Shown here: in pieces, positions 7,962-13,498 of the stretch
Layout: each line of letters starts with the position of its first letter
How positions within the stretch are numbered: the first letter of the stretch is position 1
From: Thiomargarita sp.
Lineage (GTDB): Bacteria; Pseudomonadota; Gammaproteobacteria; Beggiatoales; Beggiatoaceae
Direction: 5' to 3'
Length of the DNA: 13,498 nucleotides
Assembly: GCA_030635005.1 (NCBI GenBank)
Contig: DAOVZS010000048.1
Coordinates: 1 to 13,498 of the forward strand
Translations under genes and position numbers: made by a program
The notes under the pieces: generated by a model
Database searches by the model: none
What the model was told of the DNA's origin: nothing
What the model saw: only the letters and a program-made list of their open reading frames with translations

Positions 7962-8546
7962 TTAGTTTTCAATCTTTAAAACACGATCGTTCATAACACA
8001 ATAATCCATTTTAACATCATTATCATGAATATCTGCTATTTTAGTCACAGGTTCAAACAATGAACAGCCAATTTTGATCACATCTTTGCGACATTTTAGT
8101 AAAAATCTATCATAAAATCCTTTACCATAGCCCACTCTAAAACCCTGTTTATCAAAACAGAGTAACGGTATTAAAACCATATCAATCGTCTTATCAGGAC
8201 ATTTGATGGCGTGAATAGGTTCTGGTATCCCCCATTTATTTTTGACTATTATTGTATCTTGACTTAATATATAATTAACCATGTTATAAGTGTGTAAATT
8301 ACTTTTAGAGACAATCGGCGTGATATGGGGATGTTTGTGCCAAATATGATGAATCAATACCCAAGTATTTATTTCATTAAATTTCAAAATAGGCAAAAAT
8401 AGATGTATTTTAGATATATGCTCTAAATCAAAAAATCTGAAAAATTGTTGACTGATCGCCTCACTTTTTTCGGATACATCCTGTAATGCCTGTCTTTTTG
8501 ACATAAAATAGCGTCTTAATTCTTTTTTATATGTTTTATCTATCAT
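7962..8546 (-). CDS. fau: 5-formyltetrahydrofolate cyclo-ligase
   Basis: This 194-aa enzyme converts 5-formyl-THF with ATP to 5,10-methenyl-THF, returning stored folate to the one-carbon pool. The family signature is clear: a basic N-terminus (KKELRRYFMSKRQAL), WGIPEP (105-110), and PLLCFD then GYGKGFYDR (139-147) for nucleotide binding. The frame stays open upstream to 8657, but the extra 37 residues have no counterpart in the family and would overlap the divergent gene starting at 8585, so I place the start at 8546 (MIDKTYKKEL). The ribosome-binding site is poor. In many bacteria this gene (ygfA) follows zapA and the 6S RNA gene ssrS; neither is visible here. suhB follows after 17 bp. Confidence 0.92.
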   Translation of the reverse strand: MIDKTYKKELRRYFMSKRQALQDVSEKSEAISQQFFRFFDLEHISKIHLFLPILKFNEINTWVLIHHIWHKHPHITPIVSKSNLHTYNMVNYILSQDTIIVKNKWGIPEPIHAIKCPDKTIDMVLIPLLCFDKQGFRVGYGKGFYDRFLLKCRKDVIKIGCSLFEPVTKIADIHDNDVKMDYCVMNDRVLKIEN

Positions 8547-8584
8547 TTTTGTACTTGAAAATTTTTTTAATTGGAGATTAGCAC

Positions 8585-9001
8585 ATGAAAAATGCACTTT
8601 ATCAAGCTGAAATAGAAAAAATGTGTCGCTTATATCAAAATATTTTAAATGAAGCACAGGATAGATTAAACGCTTCTAAAACATTTTCTAATATGGAAAA
8701 ACAAGGGATTATTCATTCCTTGCAAATTCTCATTGAAAATTCTATTGGTAAGGCAAAACATGTTTTAAAATTTAAAGCACAAGAAATACCTGTTTCACCT
8801 TATGATGTGTTTCAAGTATTAGAAGAAATTGGAATAATCAACTCTGAAGACCAAAAAAAATGGAAGAAACTTATTGATTTTAGAAATGCTGCGGTGTATG
8901 AATATATGAACGTGTCAGAAGAGATTGTATTTCATTTGATACGTGAACATAAATATACATTTATATTAGATTTTTTAAGAAAACCTTTTGAAGATTTTTA
9001 A
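8585..9001 (+). CDS. orphan HepT-like HEPN-domain protein
   Basis: This 138-aa, mostly helical protein resembles HepT/DUF86 (HEPN) proteins: a four-helix layout, a segment around EIPVSPYDVFQVLEEIGII that matches the family's P-x-(S/T)-Y region, and the motif RNAAVYEY at 100-107. In HepT toxins the motif is RX4HXY, where Arg and His act in RNA cleavage and the Tyr is AMPylated by the MntA antitoxin. Here Arg100 and Tyr107 remain but the His position is Tyr105. No MntA-type nucleotidyltransferase is adjacent. It could be a catalytically dead relic, a protein with another function, or one controlled by an unlinked partner. GGAG at 8573-8576 is a suitable ribosome-binding site. It is divergent from fau, with only 38 bp between the starts. 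The family call is moderately sure; the function is not known. Confidence 0.7.
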   Translation: MKNALYQAEIEKMCRLYQNILNEAQDRLNASKTFSNMEKQGIIHSLQILIENSIGKAKHVLKFKAQEIPVSPYDVFQVLEEIGIINSEDQKKWKKLIDFRNAAVYEYMNVSEEIVFHLIREHKYTFILDFLRKPFEDF

Positions 9002-9032
9002 ATTCTTGAATATCATCACACAGGATAACCTT

Positions 9033-9239
9033 ATGAATGAAAAATTACTGGATATTTTAGTCTGCCCAATCACCAAAGGGCCTCTTATTTATGATAAAGC
9101 AAAACAAGAGTTACTCAGCACAAGTGCACGTTTGGCGTATCCTATTTGTGAGGGTATTCCAATGATGTTATCTGATAATGCCCGTTCCTTAAGCTTAGAA
9201 GAAATGGAACAATTAAAAAAGACGCCAAAAACAGTATAA
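9033..9239 (+). CDS. ycaR: Trm112-like small protein (YcaR family)
   Basis: This 68-aa protein belongs to the YcaR/Trm112-like family (LLDILVCPITKGPLIYD, LAYPICEGIPMML). The second Cys of the usual zinc CPxC pair is replaced (CPIT), as in many proteobacterial members, so it may not bind zinc in the classic way. Its biochemical role is uncertain; Trm112 proteins activate methyltransferases. The frame is open from 8988, but the ATG at 9033 has AGGA (9022-9025) seven bases upstream and gives the family's usual N-terminus. Its TAA overlaps the next ATG as TAATG. In many gammaproteobacteria ycaR lies in an lpxK-ycaR-kdsB neighbourhood; lpxK and kdsB are absent here. Confidence 0.9.
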   Translation: MNEKLLDILVCPITKGPLIYDKAKQELLSTSARLAYPICEGIPMMLSDNARSLSLEEMEQLKKTPKTV

Positions 9240-9709
9240 TGATTAAAATATTATTTGTATGTATGGGTAACATTTGTCGTTCTCCCACAGCGGAAGGGGT
9301 TTTTAGAGATTTAGTAAAAAAAGAAAATTTAAGCGAACATTTTCTCATTGACTCAGCAGGAACGCATGCCTATCATGTCGGTAGCCCCCCCGCTGAACGA
9401 AGTCAAGACACAGCACACACACATGGTATTGATTTAAGTGGCTTACGTGCCCGCCAAGTCACCATGGAAAATTTCCGAGAATTTGATTATATCATCGCCA
9501 TGGATGAGGAGAATTATCGACAATTATATTCAGGTTCTCCCCGTAAACATGTTGAAAAAATACATTTATTTCTAGATTTTGCACCCGAACAGAACGAAAA
9601 AAGTGTCCCTGATCCTTATTATGGAACAGACAATGGCTTTGAGCATGTGTTCGATTTAATTAAGGCAGCAAGCCGTGGACTGCTCGCTGAATGTCGAAAA
9701 AGCCTTTAG
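9239..9709 (+). CDS. low-molecular-weight protein-tyrosine phosphatase
   Basis: This is a 156-aa cytoplasmic phosphatase of the LMW-PTP (Wzb/Etp/YwlE) family, which removes phosphate from tyrosine, or from arginine in some members. The P-loop CMGNICRS gives nucleophile Cys8 and Arg14 in the CX5R motif at the extreme N-terminus, as usual. DPYYG at 125-129 supplies the general acid Asp125. The ATG overlaps the ycaR stop (TAATG) and lacks its own Shine-Dalgarno, pointing to translational coupling. No tyrosine kinase or capsule genes are visible, so the substrate is unknown. Its stop TAG (9707-9709) overlaps the stop of the convergent infA gene. Confidence 0.95.
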   Translation: MIKILFVCMGNICRSPTAEGVFRDLVKKENLSEHFLIDSAGTHAYHVGSPPAERSQDTAHTHGIDLSGLRARQVTMENFREFDYIIAMDEENYRQLYSGSPRKHVEKIHLFLDFAPEQNEKSVPDPYYGTDNGFEHVFDLIKAASRGLLAECRKSL

Positions 9710-9927
9710 TTACGTGCGCGATACGTAATACGACCTTTAGTCACATCATAAGGGGTTAATTGTACGGTGACTTTATCACCCGTTAATATTCGGATGTAAT
9801 GTTTACGCATACGCCCCGAAATATGTGCCATCACCACATGACCGTTTTCTAATTGCACACGAAACATCGTGTTAGGCAAGGTTTCGACCACTTTTCCTTG
9901 CATTTCAACATTTTCTTCTTTTGGCAT
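9706..9927 (-). CDS. infA: translation initiation factor IF-1
   Basis: This 73-aa S1/OB-fold protein binds the A site of the 30S subunit during initiation, with IF-2 and IF-3. The sequence is a standard IF-1: MPKEENVEMQGKVVETLPN at the start, then RVQLENGHVVMAHISGRMRKHYIRI in two runs and GDKVTVQLTPYD near the end; length is normal. It is a lone gene on the minus strand, divergent from holA (73 bp between starts) and overlapping the phosphatase by 4 bp at the 3' ends. AAAGAGA lies just before the start as a ribosome-binding site. A promoter-like pair, TTGCAC and CATAAT with 16-bp spacing (9957-9984), lies within the palindrome upstream. Confidence 0.97.
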   Translation of the reverse strand: MPKEENVEMQGKVVETLPNTMFRVQLENGHVVMAHISGRMRKHYIRILTGDKVTVQLTPYDVTKGRITYRARN

Positions 9928-9960
9928 ATATTTCTCTTTGAGGTTAAATTGGCTTTATTA

Positions 9961-9983
9961 TGCACTTTTTTTTTAAAAGTGCA
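9961..9983. promoter_or_regulatory. palindrome in the infA/holA divergent promoter region
   Basis: A perfect 9-bp inverted repeat, tgcactttt / aaaagtgca, has a 5-base T loop. Read on the minus strand it spans a promoter-like pair for infA, TTGCAC (9979-9984) and CATAAT (9957-9962), with 16-bp spacing; the -35 match is weak. No gene on the plus strand ends just before it, so an operator or promoter element is more likely than a terminator. Confidence 0.4.
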
Positions 9984-9985
9984 AG

Positions 9986-9999
9986 TGACAACTGATAAC
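9986..9999 (+). repeat. 14-bp repeat tgacaactgataac, copy before holA
   Basis: This 14-mer ends 1 bp before the holA ATG, and the identical 14-mer at 11093-11106 ends 4 bp before the histidine kinase ATG. Neither gene has a recognisable Shine-Dalgarno. It resembles the heptamer-based short repeats (ctgataa-type) common in intergenic DNA of cyanobacteria and large sulfur bacteria; that comparison is from memory. Confidence 0.55.
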
Positions 10000-10000
10000 T

Positions 10001-11020
10001 ATGAAAATTAAATCTTCCCAATTAAGTGCACATCTTAAACGACAAGGGATAGCCCCTTTATATTTATTAACAGGTGATGAACCCTTACAAATGATGGAAA
10101 GTGCGGATATTTTACGCGACTTTGCACGTCGTAAGGGATATACCAATCGGGTTGTTTTAACCGTGGAAACGGGATTTAGTTGGGATAGTTTGGGACAATA
10201 TGCGGATAATTTCTCTTTATTTGCGGGTAAATGTTTTTTGGATATTCGATTAGGCAACAAATCACCCGCTAAAGATGGGATTAAAGCCTTGTTATCTTAT
10301 TGTGACAATCCATCCGAAAATACTACCGTGTTACTCACCACTCAGAAACTTGATGGTGCGAAACAAAAAACAAAATGGTTTAAAGCCTTAGAACAAGCAG
10401 GCCTTATCATCCAAGTATTTCCGTTGAATATCTCAGAATTACCCGCTTGGATCGGGAAACGTATGCATCAACAGGGCTTAGAAACCACGCCAGATGTTAT
10501 TAATATCATTGCTGAACGTTCTGAAGGACATTTACTCGCCTGTTCGCAGGAAATTGAAAAACTGCATTTATTATATGGATCTGGTCGCGTGACTGCCGAA
10601 CAAGTCCTTGATTCTGTTTCCAATAGTGCCCGTTATGACTTATTTAATTGGGTAGACACGGTATTACTAGGGGATGTACGACGTAGTGTACGTCAATTAA
10701 AGAGCATGCGCAGCGAGGGTATAGAAGCTATTTTAATATTATGGGCTTTAAATCGTGAAATACGAAATTTGTGTCATATTACCTATGCTTTAGAACACAG
10801 ACAAACACGTGCTCAAGTCTTTAAAACCTATCGCATATGGTCAACACGTCAAAATATGGTCTCCAGTGCACTTCAAAGATATCCATATTCTAAAGTATGG
10901 CAACGGTTTTTGGGAAAAACAGTAGAGATTGATCGGATGGTTAAAGGGGTTGGAATCGGTAATGCATGGGATGAGTTACAACTATTGAGTGTGCGTGTTG
11001 CAGGCAAGCGCTTATTATGA
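10001..11020 (+). CDS. holA: DNA polymerase III subunit delta
   Basis: This 339-aa protein is the delta subunit of the clamp loader, the wrench that opens the beta sliding clamp for DNA polymerase III. The N-terminal YLLTGDEPLQ is the typical HolA start region; delta lacks a working ATP site. The middle (QVFPLNISELPAWIGKRM and the following helices) and the C-terminal collar helices (ILILWALNREIRNL, then a basic tail) follow the family pattern, and length is normal (E. coli 343 aa). The start at 10001 fits the family N-terminus although there is no Shine-Dalgarno: a short repeat occupies the leader. In many gammaproteobacteria holA follows leuS-lptE and precedes nadD; here it stands alone between infA and a histidine kinase. 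Confidence 0.95.
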   Translation: MKIKSSQLSAHLKRQGIAPLYLLTGDEPLQMMESADILRDFARRKGYTNRVVLTVETGFSWDSLGQYADNFSLFAGKCFLDIRLGNKSPAKDGIKALLSYCDNPSENTTVLLTTQKLDGAKQKTKWFKALEQAGLIIQVFPLNISELPAWIGKRMHQQGLETTPDVINIIAERSEGHLLACSQEIEKLHLLYGSGRVTAEQVLDSVSNSARYDLFNWVDTVLLGDVRRSVRQLKSMRSEGIEAILILWALNREIRNLCHITYALEHRQTRAQVFKTYRIWSTRQNMVSSALQRYPYSKVWQRFLGKTVEIDRMVKGVGIGNAWDELQLLSVRVAGKRLL

Positions 11021-11045
11021 AGGTTTTTTCTATTTATTAAAACGT

Positions 11046-11074
11046 TTGCTTGAATAACACAAAACTCTTATGAT
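11046..11074 (+). promoter_or_regulatory. sigma70-like promoter for histidine kinase/lutA pair
   Basis: TTGCTT at 11046-11051 and TATGAT at 11069-11074 have ideal 17-bp spacing; the -10 matches five of six consensus bases. The start codon is 37 bp beyond the -10. TTGCTT recurs inverted as AAGCAA at 11085-11090, near the predicted transcription start. Confidence 0.4.
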
Positions 11075-11092
11075 ATGCTAACTTAAGCAAGT

Positions 11093-11106
11093 TGACAACT
11101 GATAAC
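11093..11106 (+). repeat. 14-bp repeat tgacaactgataac, copy before histidine kinase
   Basis: Identical to 9986-9999 and in the same place, just upstream of a start codon that lacks a Shine-Dalgarno sequence. Confidence 0.55.
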
Positions 11107-11110
11107 AGAT

Positions 11111-12259
11111 ATGAATAACCTTCAAAAAGACACTGAATTACAAAAGATACAACGAGAATTAAAACGTTCTAAAGAAAAATGTAGACAACTCTATGATTTT
11201 GCACCGGTAGGTTATTTTACCTTCGATTGCAAAGGCACGATTTTAGAGGTAAGTTTAACAGGGGCGCTTCAACTTGACATAGAAAAAAGTAAACTTCTAC
11301 AAAAATCTTTCAATGATTATTTGTTAGGAGAATCACATGTCATATTTTTTGAACATCTTGAAAAGGTATTGCAAGAATCAAAACATCACACCTGTGAATT
11401 AAAAATTAAGCATTCAGAAGAAGAAGATGATTTTTTTTATGCCAAAATGGAAAGCGTCTCCATGACTGATGAAGAGGGGGAAATCACACAATGTCGTTCT
11501 GCCATCATGGATATCACCGCACAAAAGAAAACAGAACAACAATTAAAAGCAGCAAATCATACAAAAAGTGAATTTTTGGCCATTATGAGCCATGAATTAC
11601 GAACGCCTCTCAATGCTGTTTTAGGATTATCTGAACTATTGCAACAAGGCATTTATGGCGATTTAGAAAAAAAACAAATTCAACCCATCCGTATGATTTA
11701 TGATAGTGGTCAACATTTGCTCTCCCTGATTAATGACATGCTAGAACTGTCAAAAATGGACTTGGATAAGATTCATATTGATTTCATGTCCATTTCTGTT
11801 ATAAAAGTAGGCGAAAGCAGTTTACGTTTTCTAAAGGAAAGTGCCAAACAAAAAAATATTATTATCTCTTTTTCATTTGAAGACAGTATCCCTAATATTA
11901 TGGCGGATCGCCGCCGTTTAAAACAAATGTTGGTGAATTTATTAGATAATGGTATCAAATTTACACCAGATGGGGGGAAAATTGGCTTAGATATTATTGT
12001 CAGAAAAGAAGAAATTGATTTTATTGTATGGGATACTGGTATTGGTATTGCAGAAAGCGATATGCAACGCTTATTTCAACCGTTTACACAGCTGGATAGT
12101 GGTTTAAATAGAAAATATGGTGGCACAGGTTTGGGGTTATATCTGGTTTATCGTTTAGCAAAATTACATGGGGGACACATTTCAGTCATTAGCGAATTGA
12201 ATAAAGGCAGTCGTTTTACGCTCAGTTTACCTTGGAATCTCCAAGAGGAAATACGATGA
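11111..12259 (+). CDS. soluble PAS-domain sensor histidine kinase
   Basis: This 382-aa kinase starts with a short charged helix (~1-25), followed by one PAS domain (~26-140, starting FAPVGYFTFD). The dimerisation/phosphoacceptor domain has MSHELRTPLN with His161 as the phosphorylated residue. The ATPase domain has the N-box NLLDNGIKFT (N276, N280), the G1 box DTGIGI (D308, G310), an F-region LFQPF and the G2 box GGTGLGL. No transmembrane segment or signal peptide is seen, so it is a cytoplasmic sensor; nothing visible shows a heme or flavin ligand. No response regulator is adjacent. Its stop overlaps the next start by ATGA, and that neighbour is an iron-sulfur (CCG) protein, which makes redox or lactate-related sensing an attractive but unproven idea. 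It lacks its own Shine-Dalgarno. Confidence 0.93.
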   Translation: MNNLQKDTELQKIQRELKRSKEKCRQLYDFAPVGYFTFDCKGTILEVSLTGALQLDIEKSKLLQKSFNDYLLGESHVIFFEHLEKVLQESKHHTCELKIKHSEEEDDFFYAKMESVSMTDEEGEITQCRSAIMDITAQKKTEQQLKAANHTKSEFLAIMSHELRTPLNAVLGLSELLQQGIYGDLEKKQIQPIRMIYDSGQHLLSLINDMLELSKMDLDKIHIDFMSISVIKVGESSLRFLKESAKQKNIIISFSFEDSIPNIMADRRRLKQMLVNLLDNGIKFTPDGGKIGLDIIVRKEEIDFIVWDTGIGIAESDMQRLFQPFTQLDSGLNRKYGGTGLGLYLVYRLAKLHGGHISVISELNKGSRFTLSLPWNLQEEIR

Positions 12260-13020
12260 CTACGCCTCGTATTGGCTTATTTGTCACCTGTTTAGTAGAT
12301 ATTTTTCGTCCCAATGTTGCTTTTTCGGCACTTAAATTACTTGAGCAAAACGGTTATCATGTCGAAATACCCTCTGAACAAACCTGTTGTGGACAAGTGG
12401 CTTATAATAGCGGTGATGTTATCAATACGCGTGTGATTGCCAAACAAGTGATTGATTTGTTTCAAGATTTTGATTATATCGTGGTGCCTTCTGGTTCTTG
12501 TACTGCGATGTTTAAACAACATTATCCAGAATTATTCTTAGATGATCCAGATTGGCATGCTAAAGCGCTGTCTTTTTCAAAACGATGTTATGAATTACTG
12601 AGTTTTTTAACAGATATTTGTGACATGACACAGCTAGAATCCCGTTTTGAACATACGGTGACCTACCATGATTCATGTGCAGGTTTGCGACAATTAGGTA
12701 TTTACGCCCAACCGCGACAATTATTAGAATCTGTCAAAGGATTGACGCTCACAGAAATGACAGATTCTAATGTGTGTTGTGGTTTTGGTGGCATATTTAG
12801 CATCAAATATCCTGAAATTTCCACCCATATCGTCTCTGACAAAATAAAAAACATCCAAGCAACGCAAGCTGACGTCGTTTTGGGGGGAGATATGGGCTGT
12901 TTATTGAATATTTCAGGACGTTTAAAACATCTTAATATCCCTATAAAAGTATATCATATCGCCGAAGTATTAGCTGAAATGAGTCATGTGCCTGCTATTG
13001 GAGATCAAAAAACCAGCTAG
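12256..13020 (+). CDS. lutA: LutA/LldE-like CCG-domain iron-sulfur protein
   Basis: This 254-aa protein has two cysteine-rich CCG domains. The first is C12, C44-C45-G46, C82; the second is C141, C174-C175-G176, C215. These domains bind iron-sulfur clusters in heterodisulfide-reductase, GlcF and LutA proteins. Length and the motif EQTCCGQVAYNSG fit LutA/LldE (YkgE), one of three subunits of the LutABC L-lactate-oxidising complex. lutB and lutC normally follow directly; here a gene-free repeat region follows instead, so either they are elsewhere or this member acts with other partners. The ATG at 12256 has AAGAGGAA just upstream and overlaps the kinase stop (ATGA); an in-frame ATG at 12232 is less good and would add eight residues without family support. 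Confidence 0.88.
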   Translation: MTTPRIGLFVTCLVDIFRPNVAFSALKLLEQNGYHVEIPSEQTCCGQVAYNSGDVINTRVIAKQVIDLFQDFDYIVVPSGSCTAMFKQHYPELFLDDPDWHAKALSFSKRCYELLSFLTDICDMTQLESRFEHTVTYHDSCAGLRQLGIYAQPRQLLESVKGLTLTEMTDSNVCCGFGGIFSIKYPEISTHIVSDKIKNIQATQADVVLGGDMGCLLNISGRLKHLNIPIKVYHIAEVLAEMSHVPAIGDQKTS

Positions 13021-13041
13021 ATAACAGGTGTAGTTATGTAT

Positions 13042-13075
13042 TAAACTACAAGGATTATATTTAAGAATGGATAAG
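13042..13075 (+). repeat. 34-bp direct repeat, copy A
   Basis: Identical over 34 bases to 13222-13255. It includes aaggattat and ends in atggataag. Its first bases pair with tgtagtt at 13029-13035 to form a small 7-bp hairpin. Confidence 0.9.
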
Positions 13076-13089
13076 TGACTAAAGAACCC

Positions 13090-13142
13090 TAGGGCGTTGC
13101 CCCAGGCTAATATGTTTCGCCCTTTTAGGGCTTGTATAAAGT
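13090..13142. repeat. 53-bp dispersed GC-rich repeat, copy 2
   Basis: Same orientation as the copy at 71-123, with four substitutions. The first hairpin, gggc-gtt-gccc, is intact; one substitution shortens the second to gccc/gggc. Here the repeat is fused to the 20-bp module at 13076-13095. Confidence 0.75.
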
Positions 13143-13221
13143 TATGCATGCACCTTTATTCTAAATAATCTCTAATTCTGATTCAGACGGGTTGTAATGG
13201 CTTTCCTGAGATTTAGGAGTG

Positions 13222-13255
13222 TAAACTACAAGGATTATATTTAAGAATGGATAAG
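13222..13255 (+). repeat. 34-bp direct repeat, copy B
   Basis: Identical to 13042-13075. It starts 3 bp after the first hairpin module (13204-13219). Confidence 0.9.
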
Positions 13256-13379
13256 CAAATAACCTTTTGGTTGTGCCTTATCCTTTCTTAAAAGTAATCC
13301 GTGTAGTTATATTCCCCAATAGTCGGATGAAGATTATTAAGTATATTTTTCAATTTATTGTGACTAAGGAACTTTAGGG

Positions 13380-13400
13380 CTCTCCTGAGATTTAGGAGAG
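13380..13400 (+). promoter_or_regulatory. hairpin that contains the Shine-Dalgarno of the last gene
   Basis: ctctcct pairs with aggagag (7 bp) around a gagattt loop. The 3' arm includes AGGAG (13394-13398), the ribosome-binding site nine bases before the ATG at 13408. If folded in the mRNA, it would hide that site. The core also occurs at 13204-13219 without a gene after it, so the site may have come from a mobile repeat. Confidence 0.5.
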
Positions 13401-13407
13401 GGGAAAC

Positions 13408-13498
13408 ATGACTGAAAATAACCAAATTGTATTAAACTTGCACCCAATGACTTCTGTCATGGTTGGTGATAACACTGTCTCGCGTATCATTTACAAGC
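13408..13498 (+). CDS. unrecognised protein, N-terminal fragment
   Basis: The window ends after 30 codons of an open frame that begins MTENNQIVLNLHPMTSV. A strong Shine-Dalgarno (AGGAG, 13394-13398) at ideal spacing makes the start convincing. There is no signal peptide or clear hydrophobic segment so far, and too little sequence to name a family. It follows the repeat mosaic, and its ribosome-binding site lies in a hairpin module also found 180 bp upstream. Confidence 0.65.
   Translation, partial: MTENNQIVLNLHPMTSVMVGDNTVSRIIYK

Larger units (their letters stand above)
13021..13407. repeat. gene-free mosaic of short repeats
   Basis: This 387-bp stretch has no gene. It contains an exact 34-bp direct repeat (13042-13075 and 13222-13255, 180 bp apart), a 16-bp hairpin-forming module (13204-13219 and 13383-13398, 179 bp apart), a 20-bp module (13076-13095 and 13361-13380, 17 of 20 identical), gtgtagttat at 13028-13037 and 13301-13310, and a 53-bp repeat copy at 13090-13142. 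The two near-180-bp spacings suggest a tandem duplication that was later broken up by insertion or rearrangement. Confidence 0.75.

Noticed and set aside
8547..8657. 37-residue N-terminal extension of the 5-formyl-THF cyclo-ligase
   Set aside because: The family begins near the KKELRR segment, and the extension would overlap the divergent HepT-like gene by 73 bp.
8988..9032. Upstream start for the YcaR-like protein
   Set aside because: It would overlap the preceding gene and add 15 residues absent from the family; the ATG at 9033 has a proper Shine-Dalgarno.
13042..13255. CRISPR array
   Set aside because: There are only two copies of the 34-bp repeat, 146 bp apart, the intervening DNA contains other repeats, and no cas gene is seen.
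13247..13291. 14-codon ORF beginning in repeat copy B (MDKQITFWLCLILS)
   Set aside because: The same ATG in copy A is followed after three codons by a stop, the AGGA is too far upstream, and the length is within chance.

Overview
The window is AT-rich chromosomal DNA from a gammaproteobacterium-like organism. Its housekeeping proteins (SuhB, IF-1, HolA, a YcaR-type Trm112-like protein) read as gammaproteobacterial. The metabolic block at 780-7094 encodes a two-subunit ATP-citrate lyase and a monomeric NADP-isocitrate dehydrogenase, two enzymes of the reductive TCA cycle. That combination, together with dispersed intergenic repeats, suggests a sulfur-oxidising lineage such as the Beggiatoaceae/Thiotrichaceae or a related symbiont. 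The assignment is inference; no rRNA or other taxonomic marker lies in the window.

Layout. 1-779: non-coding or weakly coding DNA with one copy of a 53-bp GC-rich repeat (71-123), one doubtful small ORF (166-468), and an 18-codon leader-like ORF whose stop overlaps the aclB start. 780-4802: aclB and aclA, 3 bp apart, closed by a strong intrinsic terminator (4817-4847). 4878-7094: monomeric IDH, followed by a second hairpin. 7144-8546 (minus strand): fau (5-formyl-THF cyclo-ligase) then suhB. 8585-9709 (plus strand): an orphan HepT-like HEPN protein, ycaR, and a low-molecular-weight tyrosine phosphatase joined to ycaR by a TAATG stop/start overlap. 9706-9927 (minus): infA, whose stop overlaps the phosphatase stop. 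10001-11020: holA. 11111-13020: a soluble PAS histidine kinase overlapping a LutA/LldE-like CCG-domain protein by ATGA. 13021-13407: a 387-bp gene-free mosaic of short repeats. 13408-end: the start of an unrecognised gene whose Shine-Dalgarno lies in a hairpin.

Working together: citrate cleavage by AclBA (ATP + citrate + CoA to acetyl-CoA + oxaloacetate) and reductive carboxylation of 2-oxoglutarate by IDH are two steps needed to run the TCA cycle backwards for CO2 fixation. AclA is unusually long and appears to carry two citrate-synthase-like segments, the first degenerate. The remaining genes are housekeeping or small accessory units. The most unusual points are the AclA internal duplication, the HepT-like protein with a His-to-Tyr change in its RX4HXY motif and no MntA partner, the kinase/LutA coupling without lutB or lutC, and the repeat mosaic before the last gene.
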